DNA of 8,142 nt from an uncultured Rhizobiaceae group bacterium (GCA_937923355.1 CALAIO010000201.1:1-8142), one strand, 5' to 3'; positions 1 through 6,122 are shown, numbered from the stretch's first letter. The notes: a model not told the origin generated them from the letters alone. Program-made: numbers and translations.

Positions 1-1
1 T

Positions 2-2389
2 GGGCTTTCAACGCTTTTGATTGCGCCAACTGGAGCGGGTAAAACTCTGGCTGGATTTTTGCCGACGTTGGTTGAACTCTCACAACAAAAGAAGCGAAAG
101 CCGGGTGAGAAAAAACGAGGCGTTCATACGCTTTATATTTCCCCCCTAAAGGCACTGGCAGTTGACATAAAGCGTAATCTTGAAACGCCTATCGAGGAGA
201 TGGGCTTAAATATCGAGATTGAAACACGTACCGGTGACACTTCTGCATCTCGCAGGCAAAGACAAAAACTATCGCCACCACAAATCATGCTCACTACGCC
301 AGAGCAATTGGCATTGTTGATTTCCAATAAAGACGCGGCACAGTTTTTTGATGGACTTGAAACTGTAATTTTTGATGAATTGCATTCACTGGTCACATCA
401 AAGCGCGGACAACTTTTAGCACTTGGGCTTGCCCGACTTCGTACACTTCGCCCATCGCTTAAAACCATCGGTCTTTCTGCAACCGTTTCTGAACCAGACG
501 ACTTGCGCAGGTGGCTGGTTCGACAACCGCCGTTGGGTGAGATTGCCTTGTCAGAACTTATAAAACTGGAAGGTGGCGCCAAACCAGACATTACGATTTT
601 AAAGTCTGATGAGCGCGTTCCGTGGTCTGGGCATTCTGCTCGTTATGCAATGAATGAGGTTTATGAAGCGATACAGAAGCACCAAACGACGCTGCTATTT
701 GTGAATACACGTTCGCAAGCGGAAATGTTGTTTCAGGAACTTTGGAAAATAAACGAAGAAACACTTCCCATTGCACTTCACCATGGGTCACTGGATGTAA
801 GTCAACGGCGGCGTGTAGAAGAAGCAATGCAGCGTAATGAATTGCGTGCGGTTATTGCAACTTCAACGCTCGACTTAGGCATAGATTGGGGGGATGTTGA
901 TCTGGTCGTTCATGTCGGAGCACCAAAGGGTGCAAGCCGATTGGCACAACGTATTGGCCGTGCAAACCACCGCATTGATGAACCTTCACGTGCTATTCTC
1001 GTTCCCTCCAATCGGTTTGAGGTGATGGAATGTCAGGCCGCACTTAATGCAAATTATCTAGGTGCTCAGGATACACCAGCGCTACGCGAAGGCGCACTTG
1101 ATGTGCTAGCCCAACATGTTTTGGGAACTGCATGCGCAGGGCCATTTTTTGAAGATCAACTGTATGATGAAGTCACATCAGCAGCACCTTATGCAGAACT
1201 TACTCATGAAGATTTTGAGCAAGTTCTCAAATTCGTTGCCACAGGTGGTTATGCGCTTAAAACCTATGAGCAATATGCAAAAATACGAAAAGTGGAAGAT
1301 GGTTCTTGGCGCCTCACCCACCCTCGTCTTGCGCAACGATACCGCATGAACTGCGGGACAATTATTCAAGCCCCAATGTTGGACGTGAGACTTACGCGCA
1401 AGAAAGGCAAGAATGCTAATTTTCAAGGCGGCCCCATGCTTGGCAAGATAGAGGAAGGTTTTATCGAAAGTCTCTCACCTGGAGATACCTTTATGTTTGC
1501 AGGACAAACGCTTCGTCTTGAAGGCATTCGCGAAGCGGCCTGTTATGTTTCCAAAGCTCCAGGGAATGATCCTAAAGTTCCTTCATATGCTGGAGGCAGT
1601 TTTCCTCTTTCAACTTATTTAGCTGATCTTGTGCGTGAAATGTTGGCTAACCCGAAACTCTGGGACAAGCTGCCAGAACAAGTAAGCGAATGGCTCTCCA
1701 TTCAAAAGGAGCATTCCATTCTACCCAGCCAAAATGAACTGCTGGTTGAAACTTATCCACGCGGGGATCGGTTTTATCTGGTAGCCTATCCGTTTGAAGG
1801 ACGCCTTGCCCACCAAACCTTAGGCATGTTGTTAACACGCAGACTGGAACGCATGAAAGCAAAACCCCTTGGCTTTGTTGCCAGTGATTATGCCATTGCC
1901 ATCTGGGGGCTGAAGGATTTCTCCAAATTGTTTGCTGATGGCAATCCTTCTCTGGAAATGCTTTTTGATGAAGACATGCTGGGCGATGATCTTGAGGCAT
2001 GGCTGGATGAATCCTTTTTGCTCAAACGCACCTTTAGAGACTGTGCAACTATTGCTGGTCTGATTGAGCGACGCTTTCCGGGGAAGGAAAAGACTGGGCG
2101 TCAAATGACGGTTTCATCCGATCTTATTTATGATGTACTACGCAGTCACGAACCTGATCATATTCTTCTCAAGGCAACACGTCAGGAAGCAGCTTACGGA
2201 TTGCTGGATATTCGTCGCCTTGGTGAAATGTTATCGCGCATCAGTTCGCGAATCGTGCATAAACCCTTGGAGAAAATTTCTCCACTTGCCGTACCCATCA
2301 TGATGGAAATAGGCAAAGAGGGTGTTGCAGGTGAAGCGCATGAAGCGCTTTTACGAGAAGCCGCAACAGGACTGTTGGAACTTGATTGA
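2..2389 (+). CDS. lhr: Ligase-associated Lhr-Core DEXH-box DNA helicase (5' partial)
   Basis: Superfamily 2 helicase of the Lhr-Core type, the group annotated as ligase-associated DNA damage response DEXH helicase; characterised members are ATP-dependent 3'-5' DNA translocases. Visible motifs are Walker A APTGAGKT (nt 23-46), the DELH box (374-385), motif III SAT (476-484), motif IV around FVNTRSQAE (about 698-724), motif V ATSTLDLGIDWG (857-892) and motif VI QRIGRANHR (947-973). After the RecA domains comes a winged-helix/Lhr-specific C-terminal region ending in the family-typical block SSDLIYDVLRSHEPDHILLK (2114-2173). The frame is open to the first full codon of the window (residues GLSTLL precede the Walker A region), so the true start lies upstream and perhaps 20-50 residues, including the Q-motif region, are missing; the TTG at 17 is not a real start. 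The TGA stop overlaps the pdeM ATG by one base, implying co-transcription and translational coupling. Family assignment is very secure; the role in repair is from family knowledge. Confidence 0.96.
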   Translation, partial: GLSTLLIAPTGAGKTLAGFLPTLVELSQQKKRKPGEKKRGVHTLYISPLKALAVDIKRNLETPIEEMGLNIEIETRTGDTSASRRQRQKLSPPQIMLTTPEQLALLISNKDAAQFFDGLETVIFDELHSLVTSKRGQLLALGLARLRTLRPSLKTIGLSATVSEPDDLRRWLVRQPPLGEIALSELIKLEGGAKPDITILKSDERVPWSGHSARYAMNEVYEAIQKHQTTLLFVNTRSQAEMLFQELWKINEETLPIALHHGSLDVSQRRRVEEAMQRNELRAVIATSTLDLGIDWGDVDLVVHVGAPKGASRLAQRIGRANHRIDEPSRAILVPSNRFEVMECQAALNANYLGAQDTPALREGALDVLAQHVLGTACAGPFFEDQLYDEVTSAAPYAELTHEDFEQVLKFVATGGYALKTYEQYAKIRKVEDGSWRLTHPRLAQRYRMNCGTIIQAPMLDVRLTRKKGKNANFQGGPMLGKIEEGFIESLSPGDTFMFAGQTLRLEGIREAACYVSKAPGNDPKVPSYAGGSFPLSTYLADLVREMLANPKLWDKLPEQVSEWLSIQKEHSILPSQNELLVETYPRGDRFYLVAYPFEGRLAHQTLGMLLTRRLERMKAKPLGFVASDYAIAIWGLKDFSKLFADGNPSLEMLFDEDMLGDDLEAWLDESFLLKRTFRDCATIAGLIERRFPGKEKTGRQMTVSSDLIYDVLRSHEPDHILLKATRQEAAYGLLDIRRLGEMLSRISSRIVHKPLEKISPLAVPIMMEIGKEGVAGEAHEALLREAATGLLELD

Positions 2390-3099
2390 TGAACGAATCA
2401 GCTCATATAGAAAATATTCCTGAGACAGAAATCTGTTTCATGGATAATACATTTGTTCTTGATCCTTCAGGCTGTTTATTCTGGAAAGAAGAAAGTCTTC
2501 TGGTTGTGTCCGATTTACATCTTGAAAAAGGTTCATCGTTTGCAGCGAAAAAAAGAGTGTTCATCCCGCCTTATGACACTCAAGCTACATTAGAAAAACT
2601 GGCCTTGCGTGTTTTACATTGGCAACCCAGAACGGTTTTATCGCTGGGGGACAGCTTTCATGATGATGATGCTGCAACCAGACTGCCCAACAGTTACAAG
2701 CAACATATATCGCAGTTGATGCTAGGACGTGACTGGATTTGGGTAAGCGGCAACCACGACCCCTCACCGCCACGCGACTTGGCCGGCACGTTTTGTGAAG
2801 AAATTCATATTGGGAATATCAACTTTTGTCATGAACCAAAGCGAGAGTTCAAAACGGGAGAAATAGCTGGACACCTTCATCCGGCGGCCAAGATTAAACA
2901 AAGAGGAAAATCTGTCAGACGTCGTTGTTTTGTCGGGGATGACAAGCGTCTGATCATGCCAGCATTTGGTGCTTTTACAGGCGGGCTTAATGTGCTGGAT
3001 GAAGCTTATGCAGGATTGTTTTCAGACAAAGCGTTTAAAAGCTGGATGATGAGCGGCGAGCATGTTTTTGAAATAGCGGCCAAAAAGCTTGTTCGTTAA
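2389..3099 (+). CDS. pdeM: Ligase-associated DNA damage response endonuclease PdeM (metallophosphoesterase)
   Basis: Calcineurin-like metallophosphoesterase of 236 residues, a normal length for PdeM/MPE. Characterised relatives are manganese-dependent DNA nucleases/phosphodiesterases encoded with Lhr-Core. The full set of metal-binding motifs is present: SDLHLEKG (residues 41-48, with D42 and H44), GDSFHD (87-92), GNHD (121-124), CHEP (147-150, H148) and GHLHP (161-165, H162 and H164). No key residue is missing. There is no signal peptide, so it should act in the cytoplasm on DNA. The ATG at 2389 is chosen because it overlaps the helicase stop as TGATGA and has a weak GGAA about 8 bases upstream. 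An in-frame ATG at 2440 is also possible, because the first 17 residues look unlike the family core. The gene ends a few bases before the stop of the convergent DUF3429 gene. It probably shares one mRNA with the helicase and with ligase and exonuclease genes expected upstream of the window. Confidence 0.95.
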   Translation: MNESAHIENIPETEICFMDNTFVLDPSGCLFWKEESLLVVSDLHLEKGSSFAAKKRVFIPPYDTQATLEKLALRVLHWQPRTVLSLGDSFHDDDAATRLPNSYKQHISQLMLGRDWIWVSGNHDPSPPRDLAGTFCEEIHIGNINFCHEPKREFKTGEIAGHLHPAAKIKQRGKSVRRRCFVGDDKRLIMPAFGAFTGGLNVLDEAYAGLFSDKAFKSWMMSGEHVFEIAAKKLVR

Positions 3100-3104
3100 G
3101 TATC

Positions 3105-3548
3105 TCAGGCAATCGCGAATAAAACAATCACGTGAGCAGCAGCTACCAGAAATGTGAGCGTTATTCTGATTTTTCCAAACCAAGGCGCGACCTTGCCCTG
3201 ATTAATGTAAAAGCTGTCCCACGCCCCATGCACACAAAACAAAACGAGCAAGGCAAGAATTGTATAGGCGTCAGGCAAAAGCAAAACAAACCAAGCAAGG
3301 ATTGAAGGGATTACCGACAACATCAGGTTACGGTTTTCAAACGGTTCATTTGCTATGGCAAAACCCCAACGGATACCACCCAAGAACGACAAGATAAGTG
3401 CTGACCAGACTTTGAATATATCAAACAGGCTTACGAAAAACTCATTGGTTGTGCCCAATGAAAGCAACAGGATTGCAAGAAATGCAAAAGGAATAAATCC
3501 TGCCAAAGACAAGGCCCAAGCTAGATTTGCTGTGTTGGACTTTTGCAA
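3105..3548 (-). CDS. DUF3429 family integral membrane protein
   Basis: A 147-residue, strongly hydrophobic protein with about five predicted membrane spans (roughly residues 9-31, 38-57, 75-91, 95-110 and 127-146). The core resembles DUF3429: a conserved FLGGIRWGFA stretch at 55-64, HGAWDSFYIN around 107-116, and a C-terminal APWFGKIRITLT block at 121-132. The molecular function of DUF3429 is unknown; location in the inner membrane is inferred from hydrophobicity. The start is TTG at 3548, preceded by a strong AAGGAG-type Shine-Dalgarno seven bases away (3556-3560). No in-frame ATG occurs until residue 76, which would remove the first spans, so the TTG is the only sensible start. It lies 35 bases downstream of the TIGR02186 gene with no hairpin terminator between, so it is probably the last gene of the TSUP operon. 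Its stop lies about five bases from the pdeM stop on the other strand. Confidence 0.88.
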   Translation of the reverse strand: MQKSNTANLAWALSLAGFIPFAFLAILLLSLGTTNEFFVSLFDIFKVWSALILSFLGGIRWGFAIANEPFENRNLMLSVIPSILAWFVLLLPDAYTILALLVLFCVHGAWDSFYINQGKVAPWFGKIRITLTFLVAAAHVIVLFAIA

Positions 3549-3583
3549 ATTGGCGCTCCTTTAAAATTAATCCTGCTTTGTTC
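3549..3583 (-). promoter_or_regulatory. Ribosome binding site that fixes the TTG start of the DUF3429 gene
   Basis: Short gap between the TIGR02186 stop and the DUF3429 start. On the minus strand it carries AAGGAG (core AGGAG at 3560-3556), seven bases before TTG at 3548. This is the only strong Shine-Dalgarno near the 5' end and it supports a TTG initiation codon. No promoter or stable hairpin is evident, which argues for read-through from the upstream gene. Confidence 0.7.
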
Positions 3584-4366
3584 TTAGCTCTTGCGGAACA
3601 TCGCGTTAGCAGCCCAACCTGTGAAGATTGCCATTAAAACTGCCATGATACCGTATAACAAACCTTGCTCATGCGCCAAGTCATAAATCCAGCGTTCAAA
3701 TCCGACTTTTTCAATTTTAAAACTGGATTCATTTGTGTTTAGAATTTCGCCATTACGAAACAAAAATGCCGTTACCTTGTGTTCACCAATAGGAACATTG
3801 GCTGGAATGCTTAATCTTGCTCTAAAAAGGCTGGGGCTTAATTGCTTTAGAGTACCAGGAATTTCTGAAAACAAATCTTGCTCAATGCGCAAACGTAAAA
3901 GCGCATCTGAAAATTCGCCTGGGTTCATGATAAGTGTTTTTTCACCTTCAACCGGAATATTCTTGCCAAGGTTATTAATACCAAGACTGTTTGGTGCAAG
4001 TTCTATTGAATTTGAAATCAGATTTAACGGTCTTGCAGACAGAATAGAATAAAAAGACGGAACAGCTTCATATGTCTCAGATTCATTGTTTATCCAAATG
4101 CCGCCGATGCGATCTTTCTTGCGAATGACAACATCTTCCGGCGCGCCTTCCACACGAATAACAACATCATACTCGCCTCTGAAAAGAGCAGCCTGTTCTG
4201 TGGTTTCTATTGAACCAAAAATGACAACCTCAGCCCCATCGAAACTAGAGTCTACTGGAACCTGGTCAACCGATATGCCCATTTGAAGTGATTCAGCTTT
4301 TGCAGGCAACAAAGAAGCAAACGCAATACTTAAGGATAGAACAACAGTAGAAAAAAGATTTTTCAT
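3584..4366 (-). CDS. TIGR02186 / Alph_Pro_TM family periplasmic protein with C-terminal membrane anchor
   Basis: A 260-residue protein matching the alphaproteobacterial TIGR02186 (Alph_Pro_TM) family. Residues 1-24 form a Sec signal peptide with an AKA|E cleavage site. Residues 25 to about 234 form a beta-rich periplasmic domain, including a FGSIE stretch (50-54), a RVEGAP stretch (71-76) and WINNE (91-95). Residues 235-256 are a single membrane span (GLLYGIMAVLMAIFTGWAAN) followed by a short basic tail FRKS. The expected topology is a domain outside the inner membrane held by the C-terminal helix. Function is unknown. The ATG overlaps the stop of the upstream TSUP gene as TAATG, and a very strong GGAGGAGG Shine-Dalgarno lies within the last codons of that gene, so the two are translationally coupled. 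The constant pairing with a TSUP transporter suggests an accessory or sensing partner of transport; that is inference. Confidence 0.92.
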   Translation of the reverse strand: MKNLFSTVVLSLSIAFASLLPAKAESLQMGISVDQVPVDSSFDGAEVVIFGSIETTEQAALFRGEYDVVIRVEGAPEDVVIRKKDRIGGIWINNESETYEAVPSFYSILSARPLNLISNSIELAPNSLGINNLGKNIPVEGEKTLIMNPGEFSDALLRLRIEQDLFSEIPGTLKQLSPSLFRARLSIPANVPIGEHKVTAFLFRNGEILNTNESSFKIEKVGFERWIYDLAHEQGLLYGIMAVLMAIFTGWAANAMFRKS

Positions 4367-4380
4367 TAGTGGCCTCCTCC
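4366..4380 (-). promoter_or_regulatory. Shine-Dalgarno of the TIGR02186 gene embedded in the 3' end of the TSUP gene
   Basis: On the minus strand the final TSUP codons encode GGGH followed by TAA, and read GGAGGAGGCCACTAATG into the next gene. The GGAGGAGG run is an excellent ribosome binding site for the ATG at 4366, whose first base is the last base of the TAA stop. The coding constraint and the initiation signal therefore share the same bases. Confidence 0.8.
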
Positions 4381-5298
4381 ATCCATCGAGCCGATGATAT
4401 TGAAGAGATCAGTTGGCGTTGCCACGAGATCATAACCAAGACGAATACAAACACCCAAAACGAGAAGTCCCAGCAGTGCACGAAGCTGTTCACCTTTTAG
4501 CTTATGGCCTGCGGCTGCGCCAAATTGCGCACCAATCACACCACCAACCATCAATATCAATGCAAGCACAACGTCAACGGTTTGGTTCGTGGCTGATTGA
4601 ATGATGGTGGTATAGCCCGTTACAAATATAATCTGGAAAAGTGATGTACCAATAACAACATTGGTTGGCACACGCAGAAGATAAATCATCGCTGGCACCA
4701 TGATAAAGCCGCCACCAACACCCATAATCGCTGCGAGGATACCGACAAGCATGCCCAATATCAGAACCGGAATAACGCTTAAATAAAGTTTGGATTTTCT
4801 AAAACGCACTTTAAATGGCAGCTTGTGTATCCAGCTATCATGACCTGTTTTGCGTTTTACCGGTGCGTCATTGTTTTTTGATTTGCGAATGGCATTCAGG
4901 CTTTCGATTGTCATCAATGTGCCAATTGCTCCAAGGAAGACCACGTAAAGAAGCGAGATAATGAGATCGAGTTGACCTGCACTGCGCAAAGATGAAAAAA
5001 TATACACCCCAAGTGTTGAACCAATCAGGCCGCCAATCAACAGCATTATGCCCAGCTTTACATCAACAGTGCCTTTTCTAAAGTGCGCCAAAGCACCAGA
5101 AAATGAAGATGCAACAATCTGGTTTGCTTCAGTTGCAACTGCGACTGCTGGGGGAATATTGTAGAAGATCAGGAGCGGCGTCATCAAAAATCCGCCGCCA
5201 ACACCAAACATGCCAGACAAAAAGCCAACAGCTGCTCCCATCCCAAAAAGGATGAAGATGTTAACGGACATTTCCGCTATGGGAAGATAGATGCTCAC
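4366..5298 (-). CDS. TSUP family anion transporter (sulfite exporter TauE/SafE-like)
   Basis: A 310-residue polytopic membrane protein of the TauE/SafE (TSUP, COG0730) family. It shows the family's two-fold internal repeat: GMFGVGGGFLMTP at residues 29-41 and IMGVGGGFIMVP at 191-202, each beginning a half of about four membrane spans. The halves are joined by a basic, probably cytoplasmic loop at about 136-170 (RKSKNND, KRK, RFRKSK). Family members move sulfite, sulfonates, thiosulfate or other organic anions; the substrate cannot be read from this sequence. The start is GTG at 5298 with GGAGG five bases upstream (5304-5308). A downstream ATG (5271) lacks a good Shine-Dalgarno and would cut the usual IYLPIAEMSVNIF N-terminus. 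An out-of-frame ATG at 5303 meets a stop after two codons. It is first gene of the probable operon with TIGR02186 and DUF3429, with a promoter candidate in the gap upstream. Confidence 0.93.
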   Translation of the reverse strand: MSIYLPIAEMSVNIFILFGMGAAVGFLSGMFGVGGGFLMTPLLIFYNIPPAVAVATEANQIVASSFSGALAHFRKGTVDVKLGIMLLIGGLIGSTLGVYIFSSLRSAGQLDLIISLLYVVFLGAIGTLMTIESLNAIRKSKNNDAPVKRKTGHDSWIHKLPFKVRFRKSKLYLSVIPVLILGMLVGILAAIMGVGGGFIMVPAMIYLLRVPTNVVIGTSLFQIIFVTGYTTIIQSATNQTVDVVLALILMVGGVIGAQFGAAAGHKLKGEQLRALLGLLVLGVCIRLGYDLVATPTDLFNIIGSMDGGGH

Positions 5299-5457
5299 GG
5301 CATCCTCCAGACAAAATGTGAGTTGTTACGCTGGCAAGAAATATCAATCACCAACAGTCAATATTTACGGCTTATTGCGCCTCGAAAAAGCGAATGTCAA
5401 TGGAGGAAACATCACAGTTACCTAAAATAATGAGTCCAGTTTGGAACTGTTCAGATT
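5299..5457. other. Intergenic region between the secreted hydrolase and the TSUP operon
   Basis: The longest gap in the window (159 bases). It holds the TSUP Shine-Dalgarno, the TTGACA promoter candidate, an AAATAT...ATATTT inverted repeat (5339-5366) at the predicted transcription start, and a nested inverted repeat next to the hydrolase stop (5422-5461). Reading frames here are very short (for example 15 codons on the minus strand overlapping the TTGACA box) and lack a Shine-Dalgarno, so I call no gene. Confidence 0.6.
5371..5400 (-). promoter_or_regulatory. Candidate sigma-70-type promoter for the TSUP operon
   Basis: On the minus strand a perfect -35 hexamer TTGACA (complement of 5395-5400) is followed, after 18 bases, by AATAAG (complement of 5371-5376), which matches four of six positions of the -10 consensus. 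Transcription would begin near 5364 and give a leader of roughly 65 bases before the GTG start. The strong -35 and the correct orientation in the only sizeable gap make it plausible; the weak -10 leaves doubt. Confidence 0.45.
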
Positions 5458-5461
5458 TTAG
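5422..5461 (-). repeat. Nested inverted repeat at the 3' end of the hydrolase gene
   Basis: An outer pair of 7-base arms (CTAAAAT at 5422-5428, ATTTTAG at 5455-5461) encloses an inner hairpin with 5-base arms (CAGTT at 5437-5441, AACTG at 5445-5449, three-base loop). The hydrolase stop codon lies inside the outer arm. It may end or stabilise the hydrolase transcript, but the stem is AT-rich and no U-run follows on the minus strand, so it is not a classical terminator. Confidence 0.35.
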
Positions 5462-6036
5462 CGAATACCGCTTAGTATTTTGCTATGAACACCGCGGTTA
5501 TTACCCAAATCAATGTGGCCATCATCGTAGGTAAATTGGTTAAGCTTTGTCGTTTTATTACCACTAGCCACACCTACTCTTTTCTTGGAACATTCAGCCG
5601 ATGTGCAAATAAAATTTTGAGCGCGCTTAACATTTGATTTGATTGATTTCAAAGAAGTGCCTTCGATAATGCCAAGGTAATTTACCGGTATGCCTTTTTG
5701 AGCCAAACGGTTTGCGATGTCACTCACCATGTTCGCACCATAACTAATGCCGATAAGATTAATGGGCTCGTTTGGGTTGCGCTTATATCTTGCTTCAATA
5801 TCAGCCAAAATATTTGGCTTGATAATTCTATTGCCTTCAATCGAGGTTACATAGCTAAAGACTTTTGACCCTGGAATTTTCTTGCCAAGATTGTTCATGC
5901 CATATCCGATAAATGGAACGGCACTTGCAAGCCCATTAACAATATAGGTTCTTGCTTGCGCTTTGGATGTCAGCAAAACAAACGCTGTTGCAGCGAATAT
6001 AACAGCAAAGGATTTATTGCCAAAGAATTTTAACAT
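5458..6036 (-). CDS. Small secreted alpha/beta-hydrolase-fold protein (lipase/thioesterase-like)
   Basis: A 192-residue protein with a Sec signal peptide (residues 1-28, hydrophobic 10-23, AQA|R cleavage site). The mature part has the layout of a compact alpha/beta hydrolase: a first strand RTYIVNGLAS (29-38), a nucleophile elbow LIGISYGAN (94-102) with S98 in GxSxG, a following helix, the strand GIPVNYLGII (115-124), and a C-terminal GVHSKIL segment (182-188) that could supply the catalytic histidine H184. It resembles a small exported thioesterase-like family in Alphaproteobacteria in which a FDPT motif follows the strand; here the matching place reads IEGT, putting E125 where an acid Asp is usual. 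C144 and C149 could form a disulfide. Substrate unknown; activity is inferred. The start is ATG at 6036 with GGAGA six bases upstream (6043-6047); an overlapping ATG at 6040 is out of frame. It follows the DUF805 gene by 73 bases. Confidence 0.75.
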   Translation of the reverse strand: MLKFFGNKSFAVIFAATAFVLLTSKAQARTYIVNGLASAVPFIGYGMNNLGKKIPGSKVFSYVTSIEGNRIIKPNILADIEARYKRNPNEPINLIGISYGANMVSDIANRLAQKGIPVNYLGIIEGTSLKSIKSNVKRAQNFICTSAECSKKRVGVASGNKTTKLNQFTYDDGHIDLGNNRGVHSKILSGIR

Positions 6037-6081
6037 TCATTCTCTCCAAATTGCGAATCTCTTGCCCCTACGTAATCAATG

Positions 6082-6122
6082 TAACAAATTTTGTCTTTGT
6101 TATAAATACTTATTGAGTATTT
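6082..6122. repeat. Two adjacent AT-rich inverted repeats between DUF805 and the hydrolase
   Basis: First repeat: TAACAAA (6082-6088) and TTTGTTA (6096-6102) with a 7-base spacer. Second repeat: AAATACT (6104-6110) and AGTATTT (6116-6122) with a 5-base spacer, overlapping the DUF805 stop codon. They sit one base apart in the 73-base gap. They could form tandem hairpins in the mRNA (processing, stability or partial termination) or be protein-binding sites. There is no strong U-run after either on the minus strand. The arms are perfect; any function is inference. Confidence 0.4.

Noticed and set aside
17..19. TTG at 17 as the start of the helicase
   Set aside because: It lies two codons before the Walker A motif, inside a strand of the first RecA domain, so the protein must begin upstream.
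133..591. A 152-codon open frame on the minus strand inside the helicase gene
   Set aside because: It lies wholly antisense to well-conserved helicase motifs and its serine- and cysteine-rich translation looks like a frame shadow with no family resemblance.
1647..2104. Two overlapping minus-strand open frames inside the helicase C-terminal part
   Set aside because: Both are antisense to conserved Lhr sequence, overlap each other, and resemble no known protein.
3735..4286. Plus-strand open frames opposite the TIGR02186 gene
   Set aside because: The minus-strand gene has a signal peptide, domain and anchor in order with a perfect ribosome binding site; the opposite frames have none of these.
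5371..5417. A 15-codon minus-strand reading frame (MFPPLTFAF...) as a leader peptide
   Set aside because: It overlaps the TTGACA box of the promoter candidate, so would not be on the transcript from that promoter, and it has no good ribosome binding site.
5437..5453. LexA-type operator (GTTC-N7-GTTC) in the intergenic region
   Set aside because: The closest match is GTTT with a six-base spacing to GTTC, wrong in both half-site and spacing.
5430..5540. A plus-strand short open frame beginning MSPVWNCSDF
   Set aside because: It is mostly antisense to the hydrolase 3' end and has no Shine-Dalgarno.
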